From NCBI GenBank assembly GCA_025331445.1, contig JAIWNE010000055.1:147831-211830 (forward strand): 64,000 nucleotides of DNA, given 5' to 3'. Shown here one piece after another: positions 24,056 to 36,789 of the stretch (positions are counted from its first letter, which is position 1; each line of letters opens with the position of its first letter). The position numbers and the translations under genes are program-made. The DNA is from Blakeslea trispora (lineage: Eukaryota > Mucoromycota > Mucoromycetes > Mucorales > Choanephoraceae). Under the pieces are notes generated by a model. The model worked only from the letters and a program-made list of their open reading frames with translations, was not told the origin of the DNA and did no database searches.

Positions 24056-24603
24056 AAAAATCCCATTCATTTATATAGTAAGGACAAGCGGTTCTGGAGT
24101 TTTCGAATTCATTCTTCTTAGCCTTAGAAGAGTAGAAATAGGTTGAAGGTCTCAAATGCTTCCCCCCTATAATATCCCCATTTTGATTTGAATAGAACAA
24201 CTGTACTCTCATTTTTCTTTCAATAAATTAATGACTACCAAACAAGAAAAACACACACATAGTGAGCAGGCTGATTTAGTTTTTTTTGTCACAATGCTTC
24301 CAGTTGCTTCGGAATGGCTTGGATTTGTTCCTTTAGTAATCATGTCTTTTCTTAATGAGTCCAAAGTCAGTTTGATACGCTCTTAAGAAAACATAACACA
24401 CCTTCTTGTTCTCAGGTTGATCTCTTGCTCAAAATTGCGGTCATTAAAATGATGAGATGTGGACTTTTTTTTTTTTCTACCTAAAAGCAGCATGAAAGTT
24501 TCTCTGCTGTATCATTTCTGAAAAGAAAATACTTGCCTAATGATGCAAGCAATTGGGCCCGCAGGTTTGTTTTTGCAAGTTAGTTTATAAGTCGAACCCT
24601 AAC
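24056..24603. other. Intergenic region
   Basis: Between the Zn2Cys6 gene and the Dsc2-like gene, same strand. AT-rich with T runs; no coding signal recognised. Confidence 0.55.
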
Positions 24604-25908
24604 ATGATGGTACCATCAGGATTCTACAATGTGCCCGTAACAAAGTTTCTAGTCTTGTTTGTCGGTGGTACTTCTATTCTTGCAGCCATTTTTAACATGA
24701 AGCAATATTTTCACCTTCAGCTAACACCTCACATCACATTACACCATCAGGTAATTCGAGTTTCTCTATTGAAGAAAAAGACAATCTGACAATCGCCTTG
24801 AATAGTTTTGGCGATTATTTTCTTCGCATGTTGCTTTTGGAAACTCAGGAGACGTCTTCTTCGGTTCTCTATTGTTGTACACACTTCGAGTGATAGAAAG
24901 ACAGTATGGAAGTGCAAAGTATATTGTAAGACATATGTATTTATTTCAAATTGTATGTACTGACTTGGTTCATGCAGTCATTTATAGTTCTTTCTTTTGT
25001 CATGGCTACTTTTTTAGAGATAGGTACTCTTGTGGTAGGCGCTCAAGTTGGGCTTAAAAGTATACCGAGTGGGCCGTAGGTATCGAGTCTACTTCAAGCG
25101 AACATCATTTTCTCACTTCTCTCTCCTTTAAAAAAGTTATGCTATTATTTTTTCATCACTCTACCAATACCACCGTATCATTCCGGTGACCTATCGATTC
25201 CGTATATTTGGCATTGTGATGACAGATAAGCTATTTCTGTATGTTCTTGCAGTTCAAATGGCATTTTCTCAATCTTATCAAACACTTGTTCCTGCACTGT
25301 GTGGTATTTTGATAGGTGCACTTTACCGAACAGACATCATCAATATGAAGCAATGGCGATTCCCTGCTATCGTGCAACGTTTGACCAAGCGTTTTATAAA
25401 GCCCTACCTAGTATCATCACCTATTGCTCGTTCTGCTGCCACTACACCCACACAACGTCCGTTTATAGCAGGAATTACGCCTATTGATTCAACAGCCAAT
25501 ACTGGTTTGAGAAATCGGAGATCTACGAATACAAATGTGAGCACACGCTCTTCTCTGGAGAGCTTGTCTGCAGGAGAAGGAACTGCTTCAGTTAGGGTAA
25601 AAGAAGATAGCAATACCTATTGAAATGAAAACTAGAGACCAATTTCCTTTCTCCCCCTTTTTTTTTTATAGGAATACATTGATACATTTACAGGCAGAGA
25701 TGTAGCAGGATCAGATTTGGAGCCCCCTTCGCCTGAGCATACTAGAATCTTAATGACTATGTTTCCTGATCACCCAAGAGAAACAATCACAAGAGCATTA
25801 TCGTCTGCACACAACAATCTAAACAGAGCAGTGGAAATTATGTTGAGTACACCATCACCATCTGATGTGGGTGGCAGTAGTAGCAATACAAGTCGTAGAG
25901 GAACTTGA
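24604..25908 (+). CDS. Rhomboid-like membrane protein with C-terminal UBA domain (Dsc2/UBAC2-like)
   Basis: Relatives are pseudoproteases in ER or Golgi ubiquitin-ligase complexes (UBAC2; fission yeast Dsc2 in SREBP cleavage). Exons 24604-24750, 24806-24925, 24978-25075, 25137-25596 and 25672-25908 give 353 residues. The rhomboid-like core includes VPVTKFLVLFVGGTS, FWRLFSSHVAFGNSGDVFFG with LRVIERQYGS, a membrane segment ending in GLKSIPSGPYA, and LYQYHRIIPVTYRFRIFG. The usual GxSG serine motif is not seen. A polar linker leads to a UBA/CUE domain at about residues 294-333 (ILMTMFPDHPRETITRAL, then NLNRAVEIML), which should bind ubiquitin. The acceptor at 25137 follows an A run and was chosen because only it restores the conserved PYA...YQYHRI frame. 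Confidence 0.88.
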
Positions 25909-26858
25909 GTCGCCCCTCTCTCTATTACTTTAGATGCGTGCACATACTATTCCCCCCTCCCTCCCTTTTTATGCCTGTTTGTAAATAGCAAATCCGATTG
26001 TTTCACTCTCTTTCCTCTTTTCCATTTTATATATCTATCTAAAGAGAAGCAGTTGTTGTAATCAGAGGATTGTAGGTTTTACCTGTATTATATTTTTGAT
26101 TATTAGTTTGTAGTACTAATATCTTGAGTATTAATTGATTATGTGAAAAGTTATTGCACTGATTATTGCATATTGACTTTCTTTAATGTCCACAGCCAAT
26201 CTGAGCTGTTTGTATAAAAAATGCAGAAAAGGGTAGATTGAATAAGCTATTTGGAACAATGGGTAAATAAGACCTCATCAGGAAAAAAAAAGGAACTAGA
26301 AGATGCAGTCAAGATGAACATGCGATGGAAATTAGCAAAAGGAGTTAGCAATAACATTGTAAGTTTTCGTATAAAGCAAATCAATCACCTTGTTTATAAG
26401 GTAATGCGAACCGAATTCATTGACATAATCCAGCTTTTTTCTGTATTGAGAAAAGGCTGACCGTAAACTTCTTGTTGAATATCCAATAATTACTTTCAAG
26501 AAAATGCTCTAATGATGGAACAATTGTGCAATCTTTTGAATCAATTTCTGTTTTTTTTTTCTGTCACACAATTCCATGCTCATATCTCGCAAAGGAGAGG
26601 GAGCAAGCAATTCTCAAACAAAACACATAGACTGACCACAGTAAGCGTTATACTTATTATACACATGTTTTCATTCTACAATAAAGCTAATATAGTTCTT
26701 GTCAGCTAGAGCTTGAACAAACAGCAACTACTAACTTAGGCAAACTTGGGTATAGAATAAATTTACGAGCGGATGCTGAAATAAAATATTTATTGCTGCT
26801 TTTCTTTTTTTCTTTTTTTCTTTTTTCTTCTTTTCTTTTGTTTTTTTAATCATACAAA
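25909..26858. other. Intergenic region with a possible small relic
   Basis: AT-rich. A plus-strand frame at about 26248-26365 encodes a charged segment (KKKELEDAVKMNMRWKLAK) ending at a good donor (GTAAGT), but no acceptor-side exon with continuing homology is evident. It may be a small unrecognised gene or a relic. A T-rich leader (26800-26850) precedes the PRP38-like start. Confidence 0.4.
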
Positions 26859-28051
26859 ATGGATTCTAAAAAGGCAAGCAAGAAAGCAAGCAATACGCTA
26901 GAGACATGGGGAAATGAATCTACAATGAACCTCAATGCTATCATTTACCAAAACATCCTATCATCGCCCTATTTTCGATCACTTTAGTAAAGTCAAATCT
27001 AAATCTAAAGGCGCGTCTACCCCCCATTAACTTACATTGAATAGCAACAAAAAAACGTTTCATGAAATAGTAGATGAAATCTATAATGAAGGTAAAACAT
27101 ATGATAGCCTATTGTTTTCTAGTTGATGTACTAAAATAAGATGATTCTAGTTTATGTGTTATGTAAGTAATCTTTTTTTTTATTGGTTTTTTGTTATTGT
27201 TGGTATACATCTATAGAGAGATGAAAATGGGTTGTATATGAGTGTGTAGTCGTAGGTCCTATTATTTTTTTACATTGTGATACCAATTCAATCAAAAAAG
27301 CATGTTATATTAATATCTTACAACAGCTCCTTTCATCAAAGGTACTCAACCTTCCACTGCATTCTGTTGTTTATTCAAAATGTGGACTCTTAGATTAACG
27401 ATCAAGCAAATCGAGAATCTAATTGATCATGTTGATTCACCGTAAGTTGCTGCACTACTTTGATCTTTCTACTTGGCTAATAGACCATCTAGATACATAC
27501 GAGCCATTGGATTTCTGTATTTGCGTTATGTCTGTGCACCTGCTCAACTTTGGGATTGGTTTCAGTATTATTTAGAGGATGATGAAGTAGTTCAGATTTC
27601 TAGCGGACAGAACCCTACCAAGATTACTATTGGAAAGTTATGTCGCATGTTGATTACTGAGCCCAAGTTTCAAGGCACGATGCTACCTCGCATTCCCGTG
27701 CCCATTGCTCGAGACTTGGAAAAGAAATTGCAACAGTACGACCGTGAGCATCGAACACAACCTGTCTCTGAAGCTCGAGTGAATGACGATAAAGAAGAGA
27801 TTAGAGGTAGTGGTGGGGATCGTTACCGATCTAAAAGCAGAGAGCGCTACAGATCCAGAAGTAGAGATAGATATCGTTCCAGAAGTAGAGACCGTTACAG
27901 ATCTAGAAGTAGAGATCGCTGCAGATCAAGGAGTCCCTCGAGCCGTCGCCATCATCGTCAAAGAGATGAGTATGACGATTACTATGAGCGTAGTCGAAAG
28001 CATCGTAGTTCAAGTAGAGATGAATATAGAGATTATCGACGTAAATATTAA
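26859..28051 (+). CDS. Pre-mRNA-splicing factor, PRP38 family (PRP38B-like) with RS tail
   Basis: PRP38 proteins belong to the spliceosomal B complex and act during its activation. Exons 26859-26986, 27045-27091, 27327-27441 and 27493-28051 give 282 residues. The PRP38 domain starts at STMNLNAIIYQNILSSPYF and continues through FHEIVDEIYNE, PSTAFCCLFKMWTL, DSPYIRAIGFLYLRY, LWDWFQYYLED and LPRIPVPI. The C-terminus is an Arg/Ser tail of repeated SRDRYRSR units (bases about 27820-27950), the mark of metazoan PRP38B and other SR-type splicing proteins; yeast Prp38 lacks it. The second intron is about 235 bases, long for this window. Acceptor 27493 is the one that gives PYIRAIGF in frame. Confidence 0.92.
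27820..27950 (+). repeat. In-frame RS-dipeptide coding repeat
   Basis: Tandem imperfect units of about 24 bases encode SRDRYRSR-like octapeptides inside the PRP38-like gene. Units differ by synonymous and conservative changes. The repeat makes the Arg/Ser domain that SR-protein kinases phosphorylate in relatives. Confidence 0.8.
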
Positions 28052-28372
28052 ACACACCAGTACCTTGATTTAAAAATATATACTTTTTTTTTGACCAAGA
28101 AAAATTAAAGACAAAGTGTTGGTTTTTGTTGTTTTCTTCGTGAAGGTTTGCCATACATAGAACTATTGTATTCAGCATGAACGCCAAACCTAATCGCACG
28201 GTTTATGCATCTTTTTCTTGAATTTTTGGTGCTTAAAAATATTCTTAAATCGAGCTAAGTAAATGACAAAAAAAATTGTCTTCTGACTTTGTATTCTTTT
28301 TTTTTCTTTCTTATAAAAAACAACTCGCGACCTGTCTTTTTTTTTTCTTTACTCTTTTTTCATTATTTCATC

Positions 28373-29571
28373 ATGAATTTGTTCCAAGAAGTACAAACTA
28401 AGTTTGACGCCGCCAAAGAAACTGGCGAATTGATTGCCTTTGATTCTACTCAAGTTATCAAAGAATCGGGAGGTATCAAGGTAAAAGAAAAAAAAGTAAA
28501 AAAGAAAACCTGAGGAAGCTCCGTGTTGATACTTATTTCTCAAGGAACACAGTTTAAGATTACGTTAGCACCTGCACTTGCCAAGAAAGAAGAAGACAAG
28601 AAGGAAAATCAACAAAAAGAAAACGAGCAAAGGGAAAAGCCCAACCCATTTTTAAATCCCAATCCTGCTCTTGTTATCAAAGAAACCGAGGAACACCGTC
28701 TTTTGCTTAACAAGTTTGCTGTTATCCCAAACCATTTGTTAATTGTTACCAAAGGTAAGCTGTTGCGGACGCCTGATTTTATTGCTGACTTTTCTAAACA
28801 CACTTGTGATAGAATTCCACAAGCAAAGTGAACCTCTTTTCCCTAATGATTTGTATGAGACCTATCAAGCCCTTCAAGGCTTTAGTATGTCTCGACCTGC
28901 ACTTGCCTTTTTTAACTGTGGCGATCAATCAGGCGCAAGGTAAGAAGAAAGAAGAAAAATTTTCATAAAACACCCATTCTCATTTTGTTTTCTTTTAAAA
29001 AAAAACTCATAGCCAAGGCCATAAGCATGTCCAAGTATTACCTTTGGAATACTCTCAATCAGCTCAACCACCTATCAAACAGCTATATGATGAAATTCAT
29101 GACCGCCATGTTGGTCAAATTTATGCTATCAATAAGCTTCCTTTTGTTCATGTTATCATGGCCTTAGACAGCAATGCTATTCGCCAAGCTTCTTATAACA
29201 AGGAAGCTTTATCTGATTATCTCGGCCAAATGTTTTTTGGTATTTTGGATGCTATGTTTCAACAATTGCGCGAAAACTCTTTACCTATGGACACTTCTTA
29301 TAACTTCTTGATGACACAAGAATTCATGATGTTGATCCCTCGTCGCAAGGAAGTGGCTACTATTGAACACAACGGAAAGTCATTCGATTTCTCAATTAAC
29401 TCACTTGGATTTGCTGGTTTAATGTTGTGTAAATCAGAAGAAGAATTGGCTGCATTAGAAGCACAAGATAATTTGATGGATGTGTTGACCCAAGTAGCTG
29501 TTGCCTGGGATCCTCAATCTGCTAAATATGATGCAGAACGTCAAATGGCTGCTTCCACCGAATTAGCTTAG
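28373..29571 (+). CDS. Ap4A phosphorylase / ATP adenylyltransferase (APA1/APA2)
   Basis: Splits diadenosine tetraphosphate with phosphate into ATP and ADP, keeping this signalling nucleotide low. Exons 28373-28472, 28545-28754, 28813-28939 and 29013-29571 give 331 residues, as in yeast Apa1/Apa2. The HIT-superfamily nucleotidyl-transfer motif HKHVQ follows the exon 3-4 junction (SQGHKHVQVLPL), with the first His about residue 149. Other marks are RPALAFFNCGDQSGAS, NKFAVIPNHLLIVTK, QEFMMLIPRRKE and INSLGFAGLMLCK. The first donor was set at 28473 (GTATCA) because the later GTAAAA site would break frame; the join gives ESGGTQFKITLAPALAKK. Confidence 0.92.
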
Positions 29572-29597
29572 AGAAATAAATAAATCTTTAATTTTTT

Positions 29598-30636
29598 TTA
29601 TGGGCCTAAACGATGACCTTGACCTGCGAAACTACTATTACTAGTAGTACTGGGTTGTTCGTTTACTATAGGTAGATATGGATTTGAGGTATCTGCTGTA
29701 GGTACAAAATTGGTAGCTTTTGTCAATGGACTTAAAATGGCTTTAGTCTCGAATTCTGTTAGTCGTGCATCCGAAGGTACCAAAAAGGAGAGCTTCTGCT
29801 TGACATCTAAAAGAGGAAGAATATTGAGCATCCTTATAAAAAAAAAAAGATCCGTAGGGTTGAACTTACACAAATAACCTATACCACCACATAAAAGGTT
29901 AAGTAAAACAGAACTTCCGGGCACAAGGAAGACAAACGTAACAAACACAAACACAGGCCAATATTGATGTGGTATACGAATTGTGCCAGCAATCCTATCA
30001 ATCCATCATAAAGCTTAGTCTATATCCCCAGAAGATCAGATAGTGACTTACATTCTATCTTGAGATTCGCTTTCGTCAGATAAATAAGACCAACAAACTA
30101 AACCAACTACCCAACCATACATGCCTCTGCATGTCATATGAAGCCAAAACAAACTCGATGACGATTGAAGTACTGACTGTCGAATAGCAAAACACACAAC
30201 ACCAGGCACAACAGTAAACAAAGACAAGAGCACATACAAAAGTTTGACTGAACCATACCGTTGCTCTAGTTTGTACATTTCAGGAGTCAGCCAAAGGGAC
30301 ACAATGATGGCATCGGTCAAGTAAAGTGTAGCAAAAGGGTACAAGAGAAAGCGAAACACTACAACCAGAAATTAATACAACAGTTAACACTGCCTTTCAG
30401 GACATACCTTCGAATTGTTGAACAACTACATCAAAGTCGAGAAAACACCAATAGGATAAGGTAGGACGACCTGGAAAGAAAAGTGTGATGACAAGGTCTA
30501 TAGCAAAGACAGCATAAGGTGTGCATAGCATGAATTTAGTCACTGGAGGCATAGCTGCCACAGCTTGTTTCACATGCTCTATAAACATGGGTAACGCTCG
30601 GTTCGTTTGCGAGATGGGCTCTTGTTGACTTGCCAT
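29598..30636 (-). CDS. Rhomboid-like membrane protein lacking catalytic residues
   Basis: Exons on the minus strand 30408-30636, 30052-30358, 29872-29994 and 29598-29832 give 297 residues. About six hydrophobic helices are seen. The pattern FLLYPFATLYLTDA, then SSSLFWLHMTCRGMYGWVVGL, then SVLLNLLCGGIGYL follows the rhomboid fold, but the serine motif position reads GMYG instead of GxSG, and the histidine helix reads NLLCGG instead of a His-containing HLxG. It should therefore be a pseudoprotease, of the kind that works in ER quality control or membrane-protein degradation. The C-terminal 90 residues are polar and Ser/Thr-rich, with no UBA domain seen. The third donor (29871) gives the join GYLMLNIL. 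It is convergent with the Apa gene, 26 bases apart. Confidence 0.75.
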
Positions 30637-30745
30637 ATTGTTTATTGTATTTTTTTTTTTATGCAAGGAAAATGAAAACACACACACACACGCTTATTTT
30701 TTTTTACTTATTTATTTTTATTAGCATTGTTTACAAGATCATATT

Positions 30746-33700
30746 TTAATCAGTCAAAGTGACGCCCTGTTGCTCTTTTTGTGATGATTCGACCTCTTCT
30801 GCTATAGCTTCTTGTTCTTCTGCTATCTCAGCAATGAGAGGTGGTTCTTTAATGTCCAGTTCATCCACTACATTCTTTGGTGAAAGTGAGCCCAAGTTAC
30901 GCTTCTCAAAAGCCTTCTTCAAGAATTCAGCCACATTTTTGTCTTGACGCATACGAAGCAAACGTAAAATAGCATCTCCATGAGGTAAATCAATGCCTGA
31001 TTTTCGCTCTTCCTTCTTCTTTTCCTCTCGCTTCTTTTGTCGAATAGTGTTTTTGCTGTGATAGACAGATTTGGCTCGGTTGGTTTTCTTTTTGTTCAAC
31101 ATTTGAGTATTGAGTGTAGCACGCTGGCCTACTTGATGATAACCATCCATCAACACCTGTGCATCCAAATGATAGGCTGCATTCACTGATAAAAGACTAA
31201 AGTATTGAGCATTCTCCAGTACTTCAAGAGGAATGGCATCTCCATCTTCACCACCATTGAAAAAGATTTTTAGTAGCTACAAGATAGGCAGACTGAGTGA
31301 GCATATTTTTTTTTCATATTTGTTTTTTTTTCTTACCTCTAGCCATTTTAGAACAATGTTTAGTTCATAATCGTCCAAGGGCTTTACTTCAGATAGATGT
31401 TCAGACAAAGGCGGTAACAAGACACATTCAAGTGTCTTTAAGATTTGATCCCAAATTCTTAAAACAACAAATTGCATATTGGTCTCGGATAGATTTTCAT
31501 TCAAGATGCGCAGATTGTGTTCCAGAAAGTCCAAAAGAGGCGCAATAGCATCTTCACAAGCTTGAAGGTCTGGCTCAGTAAGTTTACTGATGACAGCACG
31601 ACTAAAAGATGAAAAGAAGCCCACTTTGTCTTTACCCAGAATCCTATCAATAATTTCACGGGAAAGACAGTAATGTAGATAAGGTCCCATCTATATAAAG
31701 TATAAGTAACTTGCTTCTTCTTCTTTTTCTCTTTTTGGAACTTACTTTATCAGTAATAAGTCCAGCTGCATCCTTTTCGGAGGTTTTAAGGGTACGGAAA
31801 GCTTTACCGAACCAAAATTGAATATCGTTCTTTTCGCTTTCCATATTAACTCGAAGAACAAGCGTACCCTGTGGTGATAAGTTTAACACGATATCATCAC
31901 GTTGGTATATATCTTGATGTTTAGGCGATAATATAAACCAAGCAACACCACATTCTTCGTCTGCTGTAATCAAGTCTTCGTCATTCACAATCACACAGAC
32001 GTCTACAGCATTGTCATCACTTAACCAGATATCAAACTCTTCATCCCATCGAGGGTTCAAGGTTTCATAAACAGTACGCGTACGAGTAATAAACTTGTTA
32101 TCAATCTCAAATGTCACATAAGGGTCACATAGACCATTATTATCCATAGGCCGCAAGTTCTCTGCACGGACAACACGGATGGTATAAAGGATATTGTTGT
32201 TTTTGGTCAATTTTTGTTGTTGTTGTTGACTGGAATCATTCTCTCGCATGTATTGCGCTACATCATCCACATGCATGGATTGATACAGCCGATCGAGCTT
32301 ACCACGGGCTGCTTCCATATTGTTGAGTTTGATACAAAGTTCAGGCGTGATAAAATTAGGAGGTATATAGCCTTCTTCTCGGCTGGCAGCACGTTGACCC
32401 AAGATCTGGAAGCGTGCTCTATCCAAGATGCTTTCATTTGTGTTCTGTGTTGATCCAGCAAGTGCACGTTTGGTATAAATGTCTTTTCGAATCAAATCCT
32501 CCAATGTGAAGCAATAATGTTCAATACCCTCGCCAATGATCTTGGCTAGATAAGTTTCAAACAAACAATGTTGTAAATCGTTTGGCCACTGCAAATTGTT
32601 GATAAATTCGACAGCTTGACTAAACATGGAGAACAAATCAATGATAGAAGATGAATGTTCAACAGATTCGCTAAAACATTGAAACTTATAAGAAATGCAT
32701 CAGTAACCAAAATATGAATTTAAGGATTGTAATATGCTTTACTTGGTCTTGAGCAATGGCATTATTGACCCATTCAATAGTTGATTCATTGGTTTTAGAT
32801 AACCAGCGCTTGACATGAGGTAAGAACCATGATTCTACTTTGAACAAACTCTTTTTTGTCCTATATAAAAAAAAAGAAATCAAGATTCGTTAGAAAAAAA
32901 CAAACCCTTCTTCAAAAATTGAGACTTACTTGGGACCATATTGGTCGTAGAGCTTCTCCAAATAGAGCACTTTTTCATATAGTTCAAAGGCACTGTCGAT
33001 AGGGCATGATTTGAAATCAGGCGAATAAGCCCAGTTCTCCATCTCTAAAGCAAAGTAAGGCATTTGTCTAGCCATGACAATGCTAGGCACTGAAAGAACA
33101 CCCATGATAGGCTGAGGAAACTTCTTTTTGGCAATTGAGGTAAACTCTTTAAAGAGTTTTTCAGCCATTGAGAATAGATTGTTCAAAGGTTTTTCGTCAC
33201 TCTTGTTGGTCAGCTTTTCGATCTGACTCCATCTCTCTACAGCAGCACCCTATAGCACCTTGGTGTCAACAATCGGTCATCTCTTTTTTTTTCTTTTCAA
33301 TAGCACACTTACTTCAAGCTTCTCTTCTAGTTCATTCAATTGTGCTGTTACATCAGAATGGAATTCTTTATAAATGGGATTATTTTGAATTCTTTCAATT
33401 GACTCGATAATCTCTTGAATCCATCCGGGACTAGATAACAAGAGTTAGTACAGGAAGGTAATCTAAATCCGGAATGACTTGCCTGATTTTCCAATATTCT
33501 GATAATCCCGAAGCTAATTCTTTCAAAAACGTAGAATCTAAAGATTTCAAAGTACGCATTGCATTGTCGCGCTTGAATGGTACTATTGATCAGTTGGGCT
33601 CCCTGATTGGAAAGCAACTATTTCTTTTTGTCTCTTTTTTTTTAAAAACTTACATCTGCTGTTGCCCATGAGCCAAAATCATGTTCTTTTGTCACTTTAT

Positions 33701-35193
33701 CGAGAGATCGAAGGGCATCATTGATATCCTCTACATTCAATTGATCTTGATCATATTTGCTTTTGACCAGACTGAGATAGACGACAGCACGATAAGGAGC
33801 AGACAGACGCCAAGTCTTCCAACATTCTCTCAATATTTCATCTGATTGGTGAGAGAGAACGCTTGTTTTTGAACGTTCAGATTCAGGTACAGATGAGAAA
33901 TTTTCAATGTCAGTATCCAAGCATATGGTCATCAAGTATTTGTAACAATTTTTTGGGTCATTTGGAATAAATGCAAATCCACCACTTTCTGTGACAGCAG
34001 ACTAAAGAATATATAAGTTTCACAAAAAATAATTGACACTTTTTTTTTTGGAGTTTATCAACATACATCGGTTTCATTGGATGTGGCTATGCTTAAGTTG
34101 GGGTTCATCAACATCAATGATTTCATTAGTTCTTGTAGTTGTTTGACTTCCTTTTTCTGCCAATTCTCGTAAGCTTGAGTAGTTGGAAAATCATCTCTTC
34201 TGCCAGGAAAGGGTTGATTTGTATGCACATTATTAATACATTTTTTAAAGTCATTTAATAACGCCTTTATAAAGAAATAATTAATTCATTGTTTCTATTG
34301 TTTTTTTTTGTTTTTATTACCGATTCGGTACAAATCGAGCTTAATTCTTGAAGCTTCTTTCGGTGTGTGTCGTGATCCTTGTTGAACAATTGTTTGATTG
34401 TTGCGATCATAGGAAATTCTTCCATGTGTTCGATTTGAGAGATGTTTGAGATGGTAGATGAGAGTGAGATACGTTTATCGGCATTGCTGTTGGACTCGGC
34501 AGTAGGTGGAGGTGTGTTAGCCACATGCTGATAAGTCACTGGCTTCTTTTGTGAGTGTCTCTTGTTCGGTGTAGTACAGAAACCGGCAAGACTTTTCATG
34601 AGTTCGGGTGTGGCAGAAGAAGGAGAATCCTCTTGAACTGTACTGATCACTAACTCGACATAGCCTGTGACAAACCGATTGAGATCTTCGTACCAAATAG
34701 CGGGATTGGGTTGATCTGCTTTCAGTTCGGCTTCACTTGTCTTTAAAAACAAGATGACTGTATCGATAATACTACCGGTAGGTCGATATCGCTGTCCATC
34801 TAAATGCTTCTTGAGTTGTTTTGCAGCTGAACGAAATCGTTCGTCTGTATATTCAGGTAATGCTGTATCTTTGCCTTTATAGACATCTTCCAATCGTCGC
34901 ATCAAGCCCTTGACAATTTCTCGATTCAGTTTGTCGTTCTTCTTGTCGCTATTGTCAGAAAACTTTTCGGCCAGATTAGAGAGTTGACGGGAAGGCTCCT
35001 TCTTTTTGACAGAGTTGGTTGGACTGATGTCATTACTGTCAAATTTCTTGTCTGACTGTTCGAGGTAAGCACGAATAGCACAACGAAGTGTGTAGTCATA
35101 GACAATGTCGGGGTCAATAGACCGGCTCGATGTCCTCTTGCTGCTGGCCACACGGCCTCTTTTCATGGTTGGCTTTGCTGAAACAGTAGCCAT
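30746..35193 (-). CDS. Unc13/Munc13-like protein with C2 domain (fungal Git1-like)
   Basis: Munc13-family proteins tether and prime vesicles; fission yeast Git1 is a fungal relative acting in glucose/cAMP signalling. Ten minus-strand exons: 34321-35193, 34067-34264, 33654-34001, 33483-33571, 33313-33430, 32930-33249, 32743-32860, 31746-32684, 31337-31690 and 30746-31276, total 1295 residues, all in frame. The N-terminus (SIDPDIVYDYTLRCAIRAYLE) is typical of the fungal family. A helical MUN-type region spans about 240-850, then a C2 domain at about 855-970 (LYTIRVVRAENLRPMDNNG, DPYVTFEI, NPRWDEEFDIWL) with acidic loop residues fit to bind calcium. A second helical homology region follows, then a basic stretch and a Glu-rich tail. 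The intron 33431-33482 has a GC donor (AG|GCAAGT); no GT donor keeps frame. Confidence 0.9.
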
Positions 35194-36760
35194 AGTACAA
35201 AAAAGAAAAACGAGTGTGTATGATGAAGAAAAAAAATAAAAGAGGAGGAAAGAAAATAAAAAAAAAAGACAACTAAAATATCATTTAGAAAATCAATTTA
35301 AAAAAAAAGCTCAGCCCAATAACACGTCGTTGTTTGAAATGAATGTTCAATGCGAATTCATATTCTTGGCTTTTTTTTTTCATTAAAGTTTGTTCAGTTG
35401 CAGAATTCAAACCAAAGGGACTATTTCAGCATGTTTTCTGCTTCATTCCATAAAAGACTCTATTTTTCTTTTAAACGCGCCTTTATGTGTGTAAAGCAGG
35501 TTTAGAGGTCTTTTGAGTAAACAGACATTCTTGTAATTGCTACACTATTGAGAGCCATTTATATGTTGAAACTAAAAGTAAGGCAAATAAAGAAAGAGAG
35601 AAAGGGGGGAAGCCGTTTTTTCAATCATTGCTGGAATTGAGTATATTCTTTTGCTTTGAACCCAAGCAGAACATTGCCAGCCCTATCATTGTCTCAGCCT
35701 AAACAAACACTGTTTATTTCCAAATGTAAAAATATACCTCTTGCTAAATAGAACTTTCTTTTCTTTATCTTCCTTGCGCTTTATCTTGCGTCAATAAGTC
35801 TCGATACACATAACTCCACATTGTTTTTTATGGTTGTAGTGGTGAATGCTGAATTCATCTTGAGATCTCTTTCCTTTTTCCTCATTCTCTAATGTAAGCC
35901 ATCTTGATCTTCTATTTTTCTCCTTATGAGCTCTTTTGTTTTTGTATGATTTGTACTATCTATTAGCAAAAGAACAAAAAAGGAGATAGAGGTAACTAAG
36001 CATTGAAGTTTGTTGAATCTTTATGTGAACTTGTAGTCAATAAGGCTTTGTTCACACTCTACGAGTCATTTTCTTATAGTTCCTGAGATCTGAGGTTTGC
36101 GAGACTTTCACTTCCTTAGAAAGCCACACTGTCCCAAAGAAATAAAAGAAAAAGCCGGTAGTCAATAGACAGTTGCGAGACCAAATTAGAGATGTCTTTG
36201 CAAACCACCTCAATTCCTCTGATGACTCGAAAGTTTGAAAAAGGGCTTGGACTACTTTGGATCTTTTAGAATGAGTTGTCTATCAACACTAGAGACTCAT
36301 AAACCTATTTGAATCACTTTGCTGTCAGATAGTAAAAACTATTCGACAAGAAAGCTGCTATAGAATGGTCAGGGGTTATGAGCAGTATTATAGTGCACAA
36401 TAGGAAACAAAGGGCATACCATATAGCAAAATGCATTTTTTTTCTGCCATACAGTGAAACTCAGTGCTTGCTCCGCGTATTTCGGATATTGGACATGTAT
36501 CACATTAATTGTAGAGGAGTTGATAACAAAAGCTTATTGGCGGCATAAACGAGTAAAGTATTCTTTGCACTTCTTTTACTTCTTTTACTTTATGTCTTTA
36601 TCCTTTTCTCTTTCTCCTTATCTTCCTATGGGAGAAAAAAGATAAGGAACAAACTCAGACTTGTCGTGCACGTATACGTGACAACATTGGGACTGTCTTT
36701 GAAAACAAAAATTTATTTTAGCAGTCAAAAATATCATGTGATAGTATGCTGTCAAAAAGG

Positions 36761-36768
36761 TATATAAA
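36761..36768 (+). promoter_or_regulatory. TATA element upstream of the candidate noncoding RNA
   Basis: TATATAAA about 30 bases upstream of the expected start of the structured RNA region. Upstream TATA boxes are normal for RNA polymerase III genes in several fungi. The assignment depends on the RNA call being right. Confidence 0.35.
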
Positions 36769-36789
36769 GGGTCGTTTTCTCTCTTGTTT

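Noticed and set aside
24553..24603. Upstream start for the Dsc2-like protein
   Set aside because: The extra 17 residues read like leader sequence; the ATG at 24604 immediately precedes the conserved membrane region and is the more likely start.
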